From Cylindrobasidium torrendii FP15055 ss-10 (taxonomy: Eukaryota; Basidiomycota; Agaricomycetes; Agaricales; Physalacriaceae): DNA of 19,636 nt. The DNA is taken from assembly GCA_000934385.1 (NCBI GenBank), contig KN880799.1:1-19636 (forward strand), given 5' to 3'. The notes below the pieces were generated by a model, which ran no database searches, was not told the DNA's origin, and worked only from the letters and a program-made list of their open reading frames with translations. Every line of letters starts with the position of its first letter. Within the stretch, counting starts at the first letter, position 1. The position numbers and the translations under genes are program-made. Below, piece after piece: positions 17,755-19,636 of this stretch.

Positions 17755-19636
17755 ATGGACCCAATGGACACTATGCTCTCCGGCCCTTCGGTGCTTGGGC
17801 TGTTGGCTCCGAATGGCCTTGATATGGACCAGCTCAACAACCTCTATCAGCTTCCCATGGATTCTTTTATTGATCACGAGCGCACCGACCAGATGCAGAA
17901 GTGGACAACCGCACAGGACAGAATGGCGCCACCGGTTCCAGATTCCGCGTCGAAGGAGATGAAGTACCAGAGAATACAATTCAACAATCGTATTAACCAG
18001 CTCCAGGAGGACGCCAGAAAGAAAGATGAACGGATTCTTCTCCTTGAAAATCGCCTTACCGACGCTCAGCACCAGCTAAACACACAATTGTATGTCCTTT
18101 TGTTTGTAGGAGCACATTCTCATTATATTCCATAGCGAGGAGCTTGCCGCTGCTCGAGCCAAAGTCTCTCTTCTGGAGGACAAGGATGTACGTACAAGAA
18201 ACGACTGCCCTCCCCAGTTCCAAGGCCCCGACGCACCAAAGGTGTTCTGGTTCAAATGTGACTTTACTGAGTGGCAGAGGAAAACCAAAGGTGCATTGCC
18301 GTTACTCTCCCTCCATATTCAACTTATCTTCAACCCACAAACAGGACTGACGAAGACGGGAGCAATCATGGATGATGATGAGGATGACATGGCTATTGTG
18401 CGAAATAGCCAAAAAGGGAAAGGCAATCGTCTACGCCTCGAGTTAGAAGCCCTGGTCCGCGAGGATCTGTACGCTCTCTTCCTCCAGGTGGCATACAGTG
18501 GTCAAGGCGCCCAATCCTGGATGAAGTTTGCATCTGACATCCGCGAAATGTGTGTACGCGCGCTGGAGGAGAAAATGCCCATCTTGCGTCTTTGCGCAGG
18601 TAGCTGGAAGGCAAGGTTACTTTGTCGGCAATACTATTACGCCTGGTTCAAGACACACCAGTGGACTGTAGAAGCGTACCAGCTGCAGCGCCGGAGAACT
18701 ATCATTGAGATGGCCCAGACGCTTACCATCACTCTCACTGGCTTACTCAAGAACAAGAAGCTGACGGAGGAGCAGTACCAGCATATGCTTATTCGTTTTC
18801 TCCATGAAAAGGCTATTGAGGCCCACAATGCGGACAAGGAGGCTGAGGAGAATCAAGTTGCTCAGACCACTTCGCAGAAGCGTAAGGCCACAAGCGTAGT
18901 GACTGGTTCGTCCAAAAAGGCTAAGGTGCGAGCATTCTGCAATTCACCATCGGACATGCACTAATAGAATGGCTCATCTGCTTTCATCTTTTCCACTGTA
19001 GACCTCCAATGTTGCCGCAGCCAACGACAATGCGGAGGTGGAGGTGGATAACAGCCCGGAGTCTACACCGCCTGTGGCCACACCCGAGATTTTGTTGCCC
19101 CTGCCAGACACCCACCTGTCGCCCAGGATGGATGTGCATGGATCGCAGCCACCAGACTCTCTGTTGTCACCTCCCGAAGATCGACCCCCAATGCCAGAGG
19201 AATTGCGTCCTCAAACACCAATGACAGAGGGACCTCGCGGTATGTCTACACCTACTCCAGACGAACCGCGCGGCCGTGCACCTATCGACCATGCCGTTGA
19301 ACAGATTCTGAAGAATCCGTTAAATGTATGTCCTTTCATTCCTTTTCTCTCTCTAATTTGCGCCAGGAACGCTAATACTTCACTAATTTCAATTGGCATC
19401 CAGCTTTGCACCGGTGGATGCGCTGGGCATTCGCTACTCACTCCGCGGACGATGGAGCGCGGCATGAATCCACGCTCGACAGCTTCCACTGTCGCGTCTT
19501 CTTTTGTTTCTATATGCGACTTGGGAGTAGCGAGCCTAGCGCCGAAGCCATAGCCGCGGCATTCGACATTATGATAGAGGACGCTCGCAGGGAACAAGGT
19601 CTTCGAACACTCAAGGAGTTGAGCAACCCTTTGGTC
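17755..19636 (+). CDS. Coiled-coil, basic and Pro-rich protein of unknown function, 3' end outside window
   Basis: The ATG at 17755 starts MDPMDTMLSG. Residues about 68-129 are a strong coiled coil (heptad-like QLQEDARKKDERILLLENRL, LFEELAAARAKVSLLEDKD), spanning an intron at 18090-18135. A middle domain follows: FWFKCDFTEW, EDLYALFLQVAY, CAGSWKARLLCRQYYYAW. A basic patch (QKRKATSVV, SSKKAKTS) crosses an intron at 18926-19001, and then comes a Pro/Thr-rich tail. The segment 18291-18344 has GT..AG ends but is 54 nt and open, so it may be retained. Within the inverted repeat the protein reads IDHAVEQILKNPLN. The canonical GTATGT donor (19326) gives a frame that stops at 19551-19553; a GTCCTT donor at 19330 gives a frame open to 19636. 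It resembles expanded uncharacterised Agaricomycete proteins. A nuclear location is plausible. Confidence 0.65.
19283..19599. repeat. Right arm of the 317-bp inverted repeat
   Basis: It matches 1-317 in inverse orientation with three mismatches. It covers the end of one exon, a complete intron (about 19326-19403) and the following exon of the right-edge gene. The intron is identical to that in the left arm. Confidence 0.95.

Noticed and set aside
1..19636. CRISPR array, riboswitch or prokaryotic operon features
   Set aside because: Spliceosomal introns and gene families show a fungal genome; no regularly spaced repeat array is present.

Overview
The window looks like part of an Agaricomycete (mushroom-forming basidiomycete) genome. 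The evidence is many short introns, mostly 45-76 nt with GT..AG ends. The gene families are also typical: a group-A GH18 chitinase, F-box/leucine-rich genes, C2H2 finger proteins with long Ser/Thr linkers, an OrsD (DUF3505) protein, a Plavaka-type DNA transposon and a 2OG-Fe(II) dioxygenase-like protein. All family names come from reading translations by eye; no search was run.

Layout. The window is framed by a 317-bp inverted repeat (1-317 and 19283-19599, three mismatches). It carries the same exon-intron-exon segment of one gene family, pointing outward at both ends. From the left come: a partial gene on the minus strand (1-451); a GH18 chitinase on the minus strand broken by a frameshift (802-1993, with a probable membrane-anchor leader up to 2174); a multi-exon C2H2 gene with two frameshifts (2298-4155); a decayed F-box gene (4498-5348); and, starting directly at its end, a truncated second copy of the C2H2 gene (5350-6095). 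Next is an apparently intact four-exon OrsD-type gene on the minus strand (6529-9065, 793 aa). About 1.6 kb without a convincing gene follows, then a dead Plavaka transposase (10679-12951) with tandem repeats behind it (12969-13316). Then come a decayed GC-rich gene (13463-14646), a well-spliced eight-exon dioxygenase-like gene (about 14944-17494) and a coiled-coil/basic/Pro-rich gene that runs off the right edge (17755-19636).

The main pattern is a mosaic of decay and intactness. The 0.8-6.1 kb and 10.7-14.6 kb blocks carry frameshifts, stops and deletions. The OrsD gene and the two right-hand genes splice cleanly with consistent phases and few or no lesions. Such a mosaic, with a dead transposon, lineage-expanded families and recently duplicated outward-facing ends, suggests a dynamic, possibly subtelomeric or TE-rich accessory region. 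No operon-like cooperation between the genes can be shown. The dioxygenase-like and coiled-coil genes are on the same strand 260 bp apart, and both resemble expanded Agaricomycete families of unknown role.
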